From an uncultured Tateyamaria sp. (GTDB lineage: Bacteria > Pseudomonadota > Alphaproteobacteria > Rhodobacterales > Rhodobacteraceae), in the NCBI RefSeq assembly GCF_947494755.1, contig NZ_CANLVZ010000021.1:1-51623 (forward strand): DNA of 51,623 nucleotides, given 5' to 3'. Both the position numbers and the translations under genes were made by a program. This document shows, in pieces, positions 12,801 through 24,800 of this stretch (the first letter of the stretch is position 1; every line of letters begins with the position of its first letter). The notes beneath the pieces were generated by a model that searched no databases, had not been told where the DNA came from, and saw nothing but the letters and a program-made list of their open reading frames with translations.

Positions 12801-15800
12801 AGGCATCGCCAAAGAAGCTGGAGGCACGCAGTTGTACGAGGCTCAGCGTGTCGCCATCAGGGTCAAAGTCATTGGCCAACAGATCGGTGATGTTGACGAT
12901 GAAGGGTGTGTCTTCCAGCAGCGAATAGACATCCTCGCCCGGGATCGGCGCGTCGTTCACAGGGGTGACTTCAATCTCGACGCGCGCCGTGTCAGTCAAC
13001 CCGTCGGGGTCGGCGATCACGTAGTCAAAATAGGCCTCACCAAAGAAGAAGGGGCGCGGTGTAACCACGATGAACCCGTCATCTGTCAGTTCCGCAGTGA
13101 CGTTCTCGTTGCTGATCACAGAGGTAATCGCGAAGGTATCACCGTCGACATCGCGGTCATTGCCAAGCAGGACCGAGGTTGCAATCAGGAAAGCGTTGTC
13201 CTCGTCCGTGACAAACCCGACATCATTGCGCGCGTCCGGTGCGTCATTGACCCCTTGCACGACGATGCTGACCCGCGCCTCCGCGCTGCCACCTTCCGGC
13301 GTGTTGGCAAGGTAGGTAAAGCTCCCGGTCCCGACAAAGTTCTGATCCGGCGTGAATGTGACTTCGCCAACACTGCTCAGGCTGACAGAGCCATTTTCGG
13401 CGTTAAATACCTGAGCAATCAACAACCGGTCGCCGTCGATATCATTGGACAACAAGCGCTCGGCTTCGATGGTAAGGAACCCGTCTTCGTCCATGACAAA
13501 GCCGGTATCGTCGCGCGCCTCTGCAATGGGGCGTACCCGCAGATCAACCGTGGTGGTGGTCAGCCCGTTGCGCCCATCTGACAGGGTGTAGGTCAGTTGC
13601 GTGGGGCCAAAGAATTCCGTGGCAGGGGTAAAGACCACGTCGCCGTTCTGATCCAGTTCAGCCATGCCGTTGGGGCCGCCATCGACTGCAATGATCGACA
13701 GATCATCCCCATCCGCATCAAAGTCATTGCGCAGCAGGGTGGAGGCCGCAATCGTCACCGCCTCGCCTTCGGTCACGGTGAAATACCCATCGGCCACAGC
13801 CACAGGTGCGTTGTTGGCTAGCAGTTCTTCCAACGTGGCGATGGTCCATGTGACCCCATCGGAGAAAGCGAATTGCTCGATGCCGGCACGGTTGCCTGCA
13901 AGCGCATCCACGATTGTCAGACTGTCCTCGGGGGCCGAGGTAAAGCTCAGCTTGATCGTGTCACTGCCTTTGAACAGGCGGGTGACCGACACTTCACTTG
14001 AGACGAAGTCGGGGAATTCGACCCGGTCAAGGAAAAGGCCCTCGCCGCCCAATTCGCGGATTTCGTCATGTCCGTTGCCCCGCGCCATGATGTAGGTGTC
14101 GGCCCCAACGCCCCCAAGCATGACGTCCGCCCCGGCACTGCCGTGGAAGACGTCATCACCATCAAAGCCGTGCACGGATTCCGAGCGTGCGGTTTCCGCA
14201 AAGCCCAATGCCTGCGCGCGCATTTCGGTGCGATCCCATTCGGTGCCATCGGCAAAGATGATCCGGTCAACCCCGTCCACACCCGTGGCCAGTGCCCCTT
14301 CCAGGATGATGCGGTCGCGCCCATCCACAAAGACCAGCGCCAGATCGAGGCTGTCCGCCCCGGCGCGCAGCGCAAAGGCGAGATCATCAGGGGTCAGCCC
14401 ATCGAGGCGCAACACGTCGCCTGTGTCGTTCCCGTCATCGCTAATCCGGTCGTCGCCATCACCTTTGGCAAAGATATAGTTGTCGTCCCCCGCGCCCCCG
14501 GCCAGAAGGTCAGTGCCCGTACCGCCCGCAAGTACGTCTGCGGCAACGGTGCCCACAATTACGTCAGCCTCGTCGCTGGATTGCGCCTGCACCAGCGCCT
14601 CTTCGATCTGGGACAGATCAAATGTGGTGCCATCATCGCTGAGCGTGATGCTGGTGATTGCGGTCGCGCCGTCCACAAGCCCGTCGACAATGGTGATCTC
14701 GTCACCCAAATCCGTCAGGCGGATGATCAGGTCCGGCCCATCAATCCCGCGCCGGGTAAAGGTGACGTCCTCGGCGGCATATCCTGCGATCTGGAGGCTG
14801 TTGGCGACCCCCAGGCGATCGTCGATAATATCCGCGCCACCCCCGCGGGTGTAGAGATACAGATCAGCGCCATCGCCCCCGATCAGGCGGTCATCGCCGC
14901 CAAGCCCATCCAGCGTATCGGCCCCGGATGTGCCGGTGATGCGGTCATTGCCTGGTGTTGCCGTATTCGACGCTGCGAGGTCTGCAAATTCCGTCCGGGT
15001 CCAGACGGTCCCATCGTCGAAGGCGATGCTCTCGATCCCGCGCCCTGTGAAGGTTGTGATGGACGAGCGTGCAGTGATCCGTCCGCCATCGCCCGCACCG
15101 GGGCTCGAGTCTGCGATGATGATTTCAAGATCGGACTCAAAGCCGCCCTTGAGCGTCACTTCGCCTGGGTCGACACCACGCAGTTCAAGCCGGTCATCTC
15201 GGCTGCCGGTGGTGGAGTTTTCCAGGATGCGGTCCGCGCCATCTCCACGTGACCAGATATAGACGTCGTCACCGCCAAGTCCGCTCAGGATGTCATCGCC
15301 CGCCCCGCCTTCGATGGTGTCAGCGCCAGCGCTGCCGGTCAGCTTGTCATCAAATGGGCTCGCAAGAGTCGCGAGGATCTGGGTGCGCAATGCGCCCAGA
15401 TCAAGCACTGCGTCGTCCCCGATCTGAAGCGCTTCGATCCCGCCACCGGGTGTGAGGCCATTGTATGGGGTGTCTGCTTCGACGAACATGCCCTGGATCA
15501 GGACGGAGCCGCCATCAGCGGCACCGGGTGCGCTTTCAGCGATGCGCAGCATCAGCCCTTCGCTGATCAGTTCATAACTGACATTGGCCGCGTCCACCCC
15601 GACAAGTGTCAGCTGATCAAGGTCGCTCGCGTTGCCAATCCCGCTTTCGAGGATGATGTCGTCACCATCCCCATGCGTCCAGAAATAGCTGTCGTCGCCA
15701 GCGCCGCCCTCCAGCACATCATCGCCAGCGCTCGCCGCGAGCTGGTCGTCAAAGTCGGTGCCGACCGTCAGATCATTGCCCGCGGTGATCGAGGCGTCGA

Positions 15801-18800
15801 TGACGCTCTGCAAGACATCCCCAATCGCCAGCTCTGAGCCATCCTGAAACACGATCCGGTCGATCAGATTGTTCTGATCCGCGTCGCTGCGATAGGCATC
15901 AGACATACGCAGGCTGCCGGCCTCGATCCCCGCATCGACATTTGCATCAATCACCACCAGCAGATCGTCTGCATCCCGTACAAAGCGCACGTCGGCTGTA
16001 TTGAAGTCGGGCAATTGCAGCACGTCATTGCCACTATTGAAACGGCTGCCGCTGTCGTCGATGACGTCATTGCCGTCACCATTGTTGTAGATATAGGTGT
16101 CGTTGTAGCCATCGGTGATGACCACATCGTCCCCACGACCCAGTTCATAAGTGCCAGGACCCTTGGCATCTTCGATGATGTCGTTGCCATCCGAGGACGG
16201 ATCGGGCGACAGGATGCCTTCGATGGTCGCTGCATCCCAGATCGTGCCATCGTCAAAGGTGATCTCGCCCAGTCGCGCCCTTTCAAGCGTTGGGCTTTCG
16301 ACATCAAAGATATTCTCGATGGTGTAACCGTTGACGAAGCGGATGAAGGAGCCGTCCCCGGCACCGGGCGCGCTTTCATCAATGCGGATCAGCAGGTCAG
16401 GTCCTTGCACCACGAGGGAGAATGCATCCGGAGCAATCCCACTGAGTTCAAGTCGGTTTTCCACGTCGAATGGATCGGCCTCGGCCGTGATCAGATCATT
16501 CCCGTCGCCGCGTGCATAGACGAAGGTGGTGTTTTCGAACGGTGAGACAAGCACGTCATCGCCGCCCAGACCTTCCATTGTGACCCCGCCGGGGTTGAAG
16601 CTGTCGGCGCGCAGTACATCGTCGCCTTCGGTTGCTTGCACGACCGGGATCAATGCAATCAGATCGCTGCTGGTCAGAACTGTCCCATCATCAAGCGTAA
16701 CGGTTGTGCCCGTCAGCTCGGCTTCAGGTGCCAGCCAGATCTGCCCGCCATCGCTTGGATCTGCGACCCGCTCTGCGATGTTGAGGACAAGGCGATCACT
16801 GCGCCGCTCGACGCTCAGTTCGGATTCGAGCACACCCACAAGGGTGATGTCCGCATCGGCGGCACCGCCACCGGGACCAAACGGATCGTCAGGGCCAATG
16901 GGTAAATCAGGGCCCCCGCCACCGTTGTCGTCAGTCGTCGGCACAGGCGCATAACGGCCCGCCTGCACGCCCCGCTCAAAGGTGAACGCGCCATCGTAGG
17001 TGCGTGGGTCGGCGAGCTCCGCCGCTTCAGCTTGTGCAATCAGCTGATCAAGACTGAGGATGAGCCCATCGGAGAATTCGACCTCGCGGAAGGAGGTCCC
17101 TCCGAACGGGCTTGTCGCGGCCACGATGCGGAGGCTGTCGGTAGACACGCCCCAATCGATCATCAGATCGTTGCCATCATCAAAGACGGATGCCGGTGGC
17201 AGAAACCACAGCGAAACCTCGGTCGAGGCGACATCAAGCAGCTTGATCCGGTTGCCCGAACCGCCAAAGTCACTCCCCCCAAAGAAGAAATCGCTATAAG
17301 ATGTAAAGCTGTCGTGTCCATCACCGCGCGCGTATTCAAAAGTCACATCACCCGTGTAACCTTCTGAATTCTCGACAAAATATGATTGATCTCCAGCCGC
17401 CGCATCCACCGTAGCCTCATAAGGCGAGACATTGATGACTTCGACCTGGCCGGCCGGGCCGGGGTAAATTTCGGTCTGGGCTGCAATCTGCGAAAGCGAC
17501 CAATAGGTGCCATCTGCAAAATCAATGGAGCGCAGGCCCGAGGTCCCCTCCTGCACCACAATCCGGTCGGTGGTGCCGATGATCTCGATGATCAGGTCTT
17601 CGGGATCATACTGCCCTTGGGTTGCGATGGGCGACTGGATCAGACGCACATCGCTTGGGTTGATGTCGGTAAACTCGATGCCGACGCGCACCGCATAGGT
17701 GTCGCCAAGGCTGACAAAGTCCACACCATCGCCACGCGAATACACGATTGTGTCGGTGCGGCTGGAGCGATAGCCGGGTTCGATCACATCGTCGCCAAGG
17801 CCGCCCTCGAACGTCTCGGACAGGTCATTGCTGCCCACAAGCGTGTCGTTGCCATCCGTGGCAACGCCATCGTTGGCACCGCCATTGGTCACAACGGCAC
17901 GTGCCTCAAGTTGCGAGAAGCTCCAGCGGACACCGCCCGCGAACAGCACCTCATCAATGGCACCGGCGCCGACGCGCCCATCGCCGCGCAACTCAATCCG
18001 GTCATCCGTGCCCTCAAAGGTCAGGATGTAACCGCGCTCGGCATAGACATCGCGGGTCACGGTGACTTCGCTTTCGAGGTAGCCACGAATGTCCAGCGTG
18101 CCCTTGCCCGAGCTGTCGGAGGGGCGAATGATGTCGTGTCCGTCGCCGCGGTTGAAGATCAGCGTGTCATCACGGAAATCACCTTGGAAGACATCATTCC
18201 CAAGCCCGCCTTCAACCGTTTCAAAAAGGCCGGTCATCTCGATCAGGTCATCACCGTCACTGACTTGTGCCGCGATCAGCATCTCCCCGATGGTGTCGAT
18301 GGTGACAGTGCCGTCATCAAAGATCAGCTCTTTGATCGAGCGCCAGATGGTCCGGGTCGTTACCCCGCCGCTGAAGGTGCTGGACGATGACGTACTGAAG
18401 AACGCGTTATCAATGACAATGCTGTCTTCGGTGCCCGCAAAGCGGACAATCAGGTCCTCTTTGTCCGCTGAAAGTTGGGCATATTCGGCTTCATCAATCG
18501 TGTAGCCGTTGAGGCGCAGGCTGTTGCCTTCGCGCGTGTCAGGCAGGTCATTGATCCGGTCAAATCCGTCGCCACGGGTATAATTGTAGACGTCATAACC
18601 GTCGCCGCCTTCGAGGATTTCAGCCACTGGGCTGGCCTCGATCACATCATCGCCATCAGTGCCCTGAACAATGCGCGGCACGGAGTCCACTACGCTGTTT
18701 TCCAGCGCGTTATCGATCTCGTTACGGCCCCATTCGGTCCCATCTGCAAATCGGATCGTCGTGACACGGGCTGAGAAGGTGGACAACGCATTCTCGAGCG

Positions 18801-21800
18801 TGACCTGATCGCCATTGCCAAGCAGGACGATGATGTCGCTGGTAAAGTTGTCATCGGTGGTGATGATGCGCACTTCACCTGGCAGGTGATCGGGCAACAC
18901 GAGCGTGTTGACGTCAAGGCGGCTGCCCGCCTCGTTGATCACGTCGCGCCCGTCGCCACGGCGGAAGATATAGGTGTCATCGCCCCCATCGCCGCGCAGC
19001 AGATCGTCGCCTGCGCCGCCTTCAAAGGTCTCATTCTCGTCCGTGCCCGACATTACGTCGTCAAACGGTGTACCCTTGCCGATGGCCTGCGTGATCAGCT
19101 CTGCTCGGCTGATGGTGCTGCCATCACCGAAAACGACAGTTTCGACACCGTTCAGATCGCCGTCAAAGCGCAGCGTGATCTCGTCACGTCCGCCTTCAAA
19201 GCTGAGCACCAGCTCGCTGCGGGCGGCGGGATCAAAGGCGTAGGTATCTGCACTTGCCACAGGCAGGCTGACAGTCATCTCGCTGGCCAGATAGCCGCGG
19301 ATTTCGACCACATCAGTGCCGCTGATATCCGTGATCACATCACGTCCATCGCCGCGCTCAAAGATAAAGCGGTCATCGCCCGCGCCGCCGCGCAGGTCGT
19401 CATCGCCCTGCCCACCCTGAATCACATCATCGAGCGCGGTCCCAAAGACCACATCAGCCCGTTCGGTTTGCTGGGTCTCGATCAATGCAGCCAAGACATC
19501 GGCGCGCTGCCAATTGACCCCATCCGCAAAGCGCAATGTCGGCAGGGTCGCGCTGACGCGGCCCCCAACCAGAATGATCTGGTCTCCGGTTTCGGGGAAG
19601 CCGATGGTCAGATCATCGCCAGTCAGCGAGGTGATGCGCACCTCGGCTTGCTGAGATGTCAGATCGTCAAAGACGATCTCGGCACTTGTGAGCGTCTCGG
19701 GCGGTGTGATCCGGTCCACCCCGTCCCCCGCACTGAAGCTGATCGACGTGTCGTCTGCCATCTTCACCGCGTCGAAGCCGGCCCCCGGGATCAACGCGAA
19801 ATCGACGTCAAAGCTGGTGGCGTCCAGCACATCCATTCCGCCATTGGTCTGGTTTTGCAGGATTTCGTTGCGCACCGCATCAAGCGAGAGCTCGGTGCCA
19901 TCCTCGAACACGAAATTCTCAACCCAGTCGGCAGCATCAGAAGATGCGCCCTTGAGGATCACAAGGGTCTCACCGGTCGCATCAAGCGTGACCAGCAGGT
20001 CTTCCTCAATCTGGTCAAAGGACACATCACCCCGTCCAACGCCGGTGCCAAAGGCGATCTGATCGATGCCGCCCGTGTCACGTGCACTGTCGGCCCCGTC
20101 GCCAAAGCCAAAGCGGTAGGTGTCATCGCCGGTACCGCCGGCTAGGGCATCCGACCCGGCACCGCCAGCGAGCACATCTGCACGACCGTCAAAACCGGTT
20201 AACTGATCATCCCCGTCGGTGCCGCTCAACAGCAAGTCGCGGACCTGTTCACCGGTCAGCGTGGTGCCGTCAGCAAAATTGAATTCTTCAATCGTGGACG
20301 TGGTCAACCCATCCGCGATGGTCAGCACGTCGCGCCCATTGCCCAAGTCGACCAGTAAGTCGTCACCGTCCCGGCGCAGGATCAATTGCGCGGACGTAAT
20401 TGCCTCGCCAAAGACGATACGGTCGATGACGCCAGAGGCATCTGCAACCTCTTCGATCCGGTCCAGATCATAGTCGAGCCCAAAGGCATAGCTATCACCT
20501 TCGGTACCGCCACGCAGGGTATCATCGCCTTGGCGGCCATCCAGCGTGTTGGGTTGATCCGGCACCCCTTCGATCAGGTTGTCGCCGCGGTTACCACCTT
20601 CGATCTGCAACAGCTCTTCGACGTCAGAAATGGTCAGATCGGGCTCATTGCGGAAGGTAAACCGCTCTACTCCGCTGACAGTGCCCGCGAACTGGTCGCG
20701 AATGCGCAAGCTGTCGGGTCGGTCTGCGATGGTGATGACCAAGTCATTGCCATCCTTGGTGAATTCGACATTGCCGCGATTGATGTCGCCACCGAATGCA
20801 ACGGTATCGTCGACGATTTGGGGCACGAAACGGCGGTCGTCCCACGAGGGCTGTTCGCGCACATCCACAATCACATCCGCGCCATAGCCTGCGTCGAACT
20901 TATAGGTGTCGCCCCCGTCCCGGCCAATCAGCAGGTCGTCGCCCGCACCGCCATCGATCGTCTCGGCAAAATTCGAGCCGCGCAGCGTGTCCGCGCCACT
21001 TGTGCCGATGATGTCGATGTCTTCAGGGTTGAGGTCCGTGAAGGTAATGGCACGATCATCAAAGATGAGCTCTTCGACGGCGAACGCCTGAACAAAGGCC
21101 CGCACGTATTGGTTTTCGAGCACAAGCCGGTTGCCGGTTGTGTTGTCGGTGATGATCAGGTCAAGATCGGTGCGCCCAAAGGTGACATCCGCGCTGTTGA
21201 GTCCACGCAACTCGACCCGGTCCGCGCCGCCACTATCAAAAATCGTATCAGAACCGGTGTCGCGCGCCCAGACGTAGACGTCATTGCCGCCCTGCCCTTC
21301 AAGACGGTCATCGCCCGCACCGCCATCAATGCTGTCAGCAACCGAGAAGCCATAGACCGTGTCATCGCCATCGGTGGCCGCAATGTCCACATAGTGCTGG
21401 AGCAATTTGTCCCAAGACCAGATCGTGCCGTCACCAAAGGCAATATTTTCGATCCGGTTGATATAGCCCACGAACAGCGCGCTGGAGAGGAAGTCGGTCA
21501 TGATAACCGCATCCCCGGTGCCGCTGACACGAAGGGTCAGGGTGTCGCCCGCGCCGTCACGTTCAAAGTCGAAATCACTCCAACGCAGATCATCACGGAA
21601 CTGAAGCGTGTCAGTCGGTTTTTCGCCAATCACCGACAGGCTGTAATCGGCATCCAGAACGACATCTTCGCCGTAGCCACGGCCAAAGATGTACGTGTCC
21701 GCCCCACCTTCACCGCTCAGGAAATCGTCGCCCGCGCCGCCATCCAGCGTGTTGTCGTTGAGCATGCCATAGATGACGTCGTCGCCGTCGGTTTTGGCGT

Positions 21801-24800
21801 TGGCCAGCACCCGCTCCATAATCTGCTCAAAGTCGAGCGAGGCGCCATCATCAAAGACAAACCGTTCAATCATGAAGGGCGAGACGAAATCGAAATCGAG
21901 GCTCTCGTCAAACTCACCCAAAGCCCCGTTCAGGGGGTCCCGTATACCACTGAACTGTCCTTCGATATAAAGGCTGTCGCCGGTTTCGTTTCCTTGATCA
22001 TCGAGGATGAAAATCTGCAGATCGTCGGATCGCCCGTCGCGCTGCAAACGGGTCTGCTGTTCCGTGATCCCCTCGCGGAAGAACAGGAAATCGAGCCCGC
22101 CCTTGAGCGGCCCGATCCCAAATTGGGAAATCGAGGTCTCAAAATCGATCCGGTCGCTGATGACGTCCTGACCGTCGCCGATCCCGAAAAAGTAATAGTC
22201 CCCGCCCAAGCCACCACGCAGGACATCGTTGCCAAGTCCGCCTTGCAGCACATCACCCGAACCCGAGCCGATGATCACGTCATTGGCATCCGTGGGCCTG
22301 CTGACCTCCAATGCCATCTGGAACCGATCCCAGAGTGTGCCATCCGCAAACGAGATGTGATCGACCCCGGAATCCTGCCGCTTGTTATCGAGGATGGGGT
22401 TCAGCTCACCGAGGAACTGATCCTTGATCCGGATTTCGTCGGTCCGCCCCTCGATCGTGAGAACCATGTCCTGCCCGTCGCGCACAGCCGTGACCTGATC
22501 GGGCAGCACCGCAGTAAAGCGCAAGCCATCGCGCTCGCCGGTGTCATAGTCGATGATGATGTCATTGCCGCTGTCGCCACCGACGAAATACACATCCTCG
22601 CCCCGACCCCCGCGATAGGTCTGATCGCCTGCAGTCATGTAGATGTAGTCGACACCCGAAGTGCCTGCGACCTCGGTCGCCGTCTCGTCATGATCCACCA
22701 GCCGGGACTGATCGGTCGAAAGTGCAAACATCACGCTGCGCAGATCAAGCGGTGTCGAGACTGTCTCGTAAACCGGGATAACATTCTGCAAGATGAAGTT
22801 CTGATCGATGGCGACAGTGGCCCCACCGGTATTGCCCGAGCCGTTCGGGCGATAATCGGGATAGATCTGGACGAGGATTTCGTTCCAGTCCATGAGGTAG
22901 TCGCGTGCCGCATCATAGGTGTCGGGCATCGCCTCGAAGATCGCCTCGAACAGCGGAATGAGTTCCTGATCCGTCGTGGGCGCAAAGGAGTCGTTTCCAG
23001 AGATATATTCAATGCCTTGGGCGAACTCGGACAGCCCGCCTTGCAAAGCGATCCGCGCTGCAAAGGCGCGGCTGGCGGTGATGTATTGATCCATCACGAT
23101 GTCGAGCAGTTCGATCATCGCGTTAATGCCTGACACATAACCATCGGGACCAGCAACGCCGGTGTCACGCTCCGGGCTGATGGTGTAGGAAATTACACCT
23201 GTGTCGGCGGCAATGCTGGCTGACAGCATCTCTGGGCGGAAATCAAAGCCCGACATGGAGGTGGCCAGATTAAACTGGCCCGGCGTCAGCAATTCGACGC
23301 GGAACTGGCTGTCATCGGTCGAACCGACCTCGTCCAGCGTGTCGAAATCAATTTCGAAGTTGCGCAGGTTAAAGTCCTGCGCCGTTCCGATCTTGGCCTG
23401 CAATTCCAGCGCGCGATCAAGGTTGCGCGCCCAGACATAGAAACTGCCATCGGCGTCGGTGACTTCGACGGTGTAATCCACCACAAGCCCATCGATGAAG
23501 TTGACCCCAATCGCTTCGACTTCGACCGCCGCCAAGGCGTTGAACCCGATTTCTTCGATCCGCCATTCCTGACCGGCGGGCGGTGCCATGGCCGCGATAT
23601 CGGCCACGGTCGGGTTTGTGATCACAGCGCCATCGGCATCGGTGACAGGCGCGCCGCTGGCCAGCGACCACGTGCCATCCTCGGACTGCGCGCCGTAGTC
23701 GCGCACAACCACGCGCCCCTCAATGACCTCGGCCAGATAGGGTGCGGCTTCGCGCGTCTGCAGCGGCTCGCCCCGGTCGGAGGGTGAGAACATCTGCTCA
23801 AGCTGCCAGACCTGCCCTGCGGGGGCCGTGTGAGCCATCACGTCCTGCAACGTGGGACGCGCAATTTCGATCCCGTCCACATCCGTAACTGGCGCACCAC
23901 TTTCCAGTGTCCAGTACCCGCCCGTGGCATCCTCGACATAGATGGCCCGGTCTTGCAGCGTGGTCTGCCCGTTGGTCTCGTCCAACAGCACAGGTGCCAG
24001 TTCGCGGGTGAGATTCTGCACAAAGGACCATTGGCCCAACAAATCCGCCGAGGCAGCGCGCAATTCGGCCAGATCAGGTGTGGTCATCGCCGCTGCCGCA
24101 GTGCGTGCAATATCAGCGAGGGCGAAATCATTGGACATCGCCACGTCCAGGTTGATCACGTTCCCAAAGCCACGGGCGTAAAGCACGCTATCATCCGACA
24201 GCCACGCTGCCTGCCCAACTTCGCCGTTGAACTGGGTGACCACGTCGTCCAGTTCGAACACGGCATCATAGACTTTGGAGGTCCGCCCATCCTCGAACGC
24301 GAATTCGCCCACGCGGTGCAATTCGGTGCCCTGCGGTGTCTCGGTGCCTTCGGGCAAATCGGTGCCGCCCGCATCAATGGAGGCGATGCCAAGCTCGGAC
24401 AGGGTCTTGAGCTCGCCCCCGTCCGTGACGCCGTTCTGATTGCGGTCCTGCCAAATGCGCAACTCGGCAAAGATGGCATCATCAATTGTGATCACGCCGT
24501 CTTCGTTGCCATCATATGCGGCGAGTTCGGCGAAGCCCGACGCGCCTACGCCGCCGAACATCTCGGATATGTCGTCGATCAGCCCGTTGCCGTTTTCGTC
24601 CAGCACGAGGAAGCCGTCGTCACCATCAAGCCAGCCAGTCCGCTCCGCAAAGAAGTCGCCGTCAAAGTCGAAGAAGACGTTGGCGCGCTGCATCGCAATG
24701 GTTTCAATCCCGTCACCGTCAAGATCCAAAATCAGCGGATCAACCCCGTCAACCCACTCCCACGCCTTGCCCCAAAGCGACGCCGCCCCCGCATAGGTCA

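Noticed and set aside
3500-16000. Regularly spaced similar DNA words that look like a CRISPR or DNA tandem repeat
   Set aside because: The period follows protein repeats (9-residue RTX and about 100-residue cadherin-like units), copies diverge at codon third positions, and the frame stays open. There are no identical repeats with unique spacers.
2377-23133. Several long open frames on the plus strand opposite the secretion operon (up to about 900 codons, for example near 20386-23133)
   Set aside because: They are antisense shadows of the GC-rich, repetitive minus-strand gene. Their translations are low-complexity, rich in Arg, His and Ala, match no family I know, and lack ribosome-binding sites.
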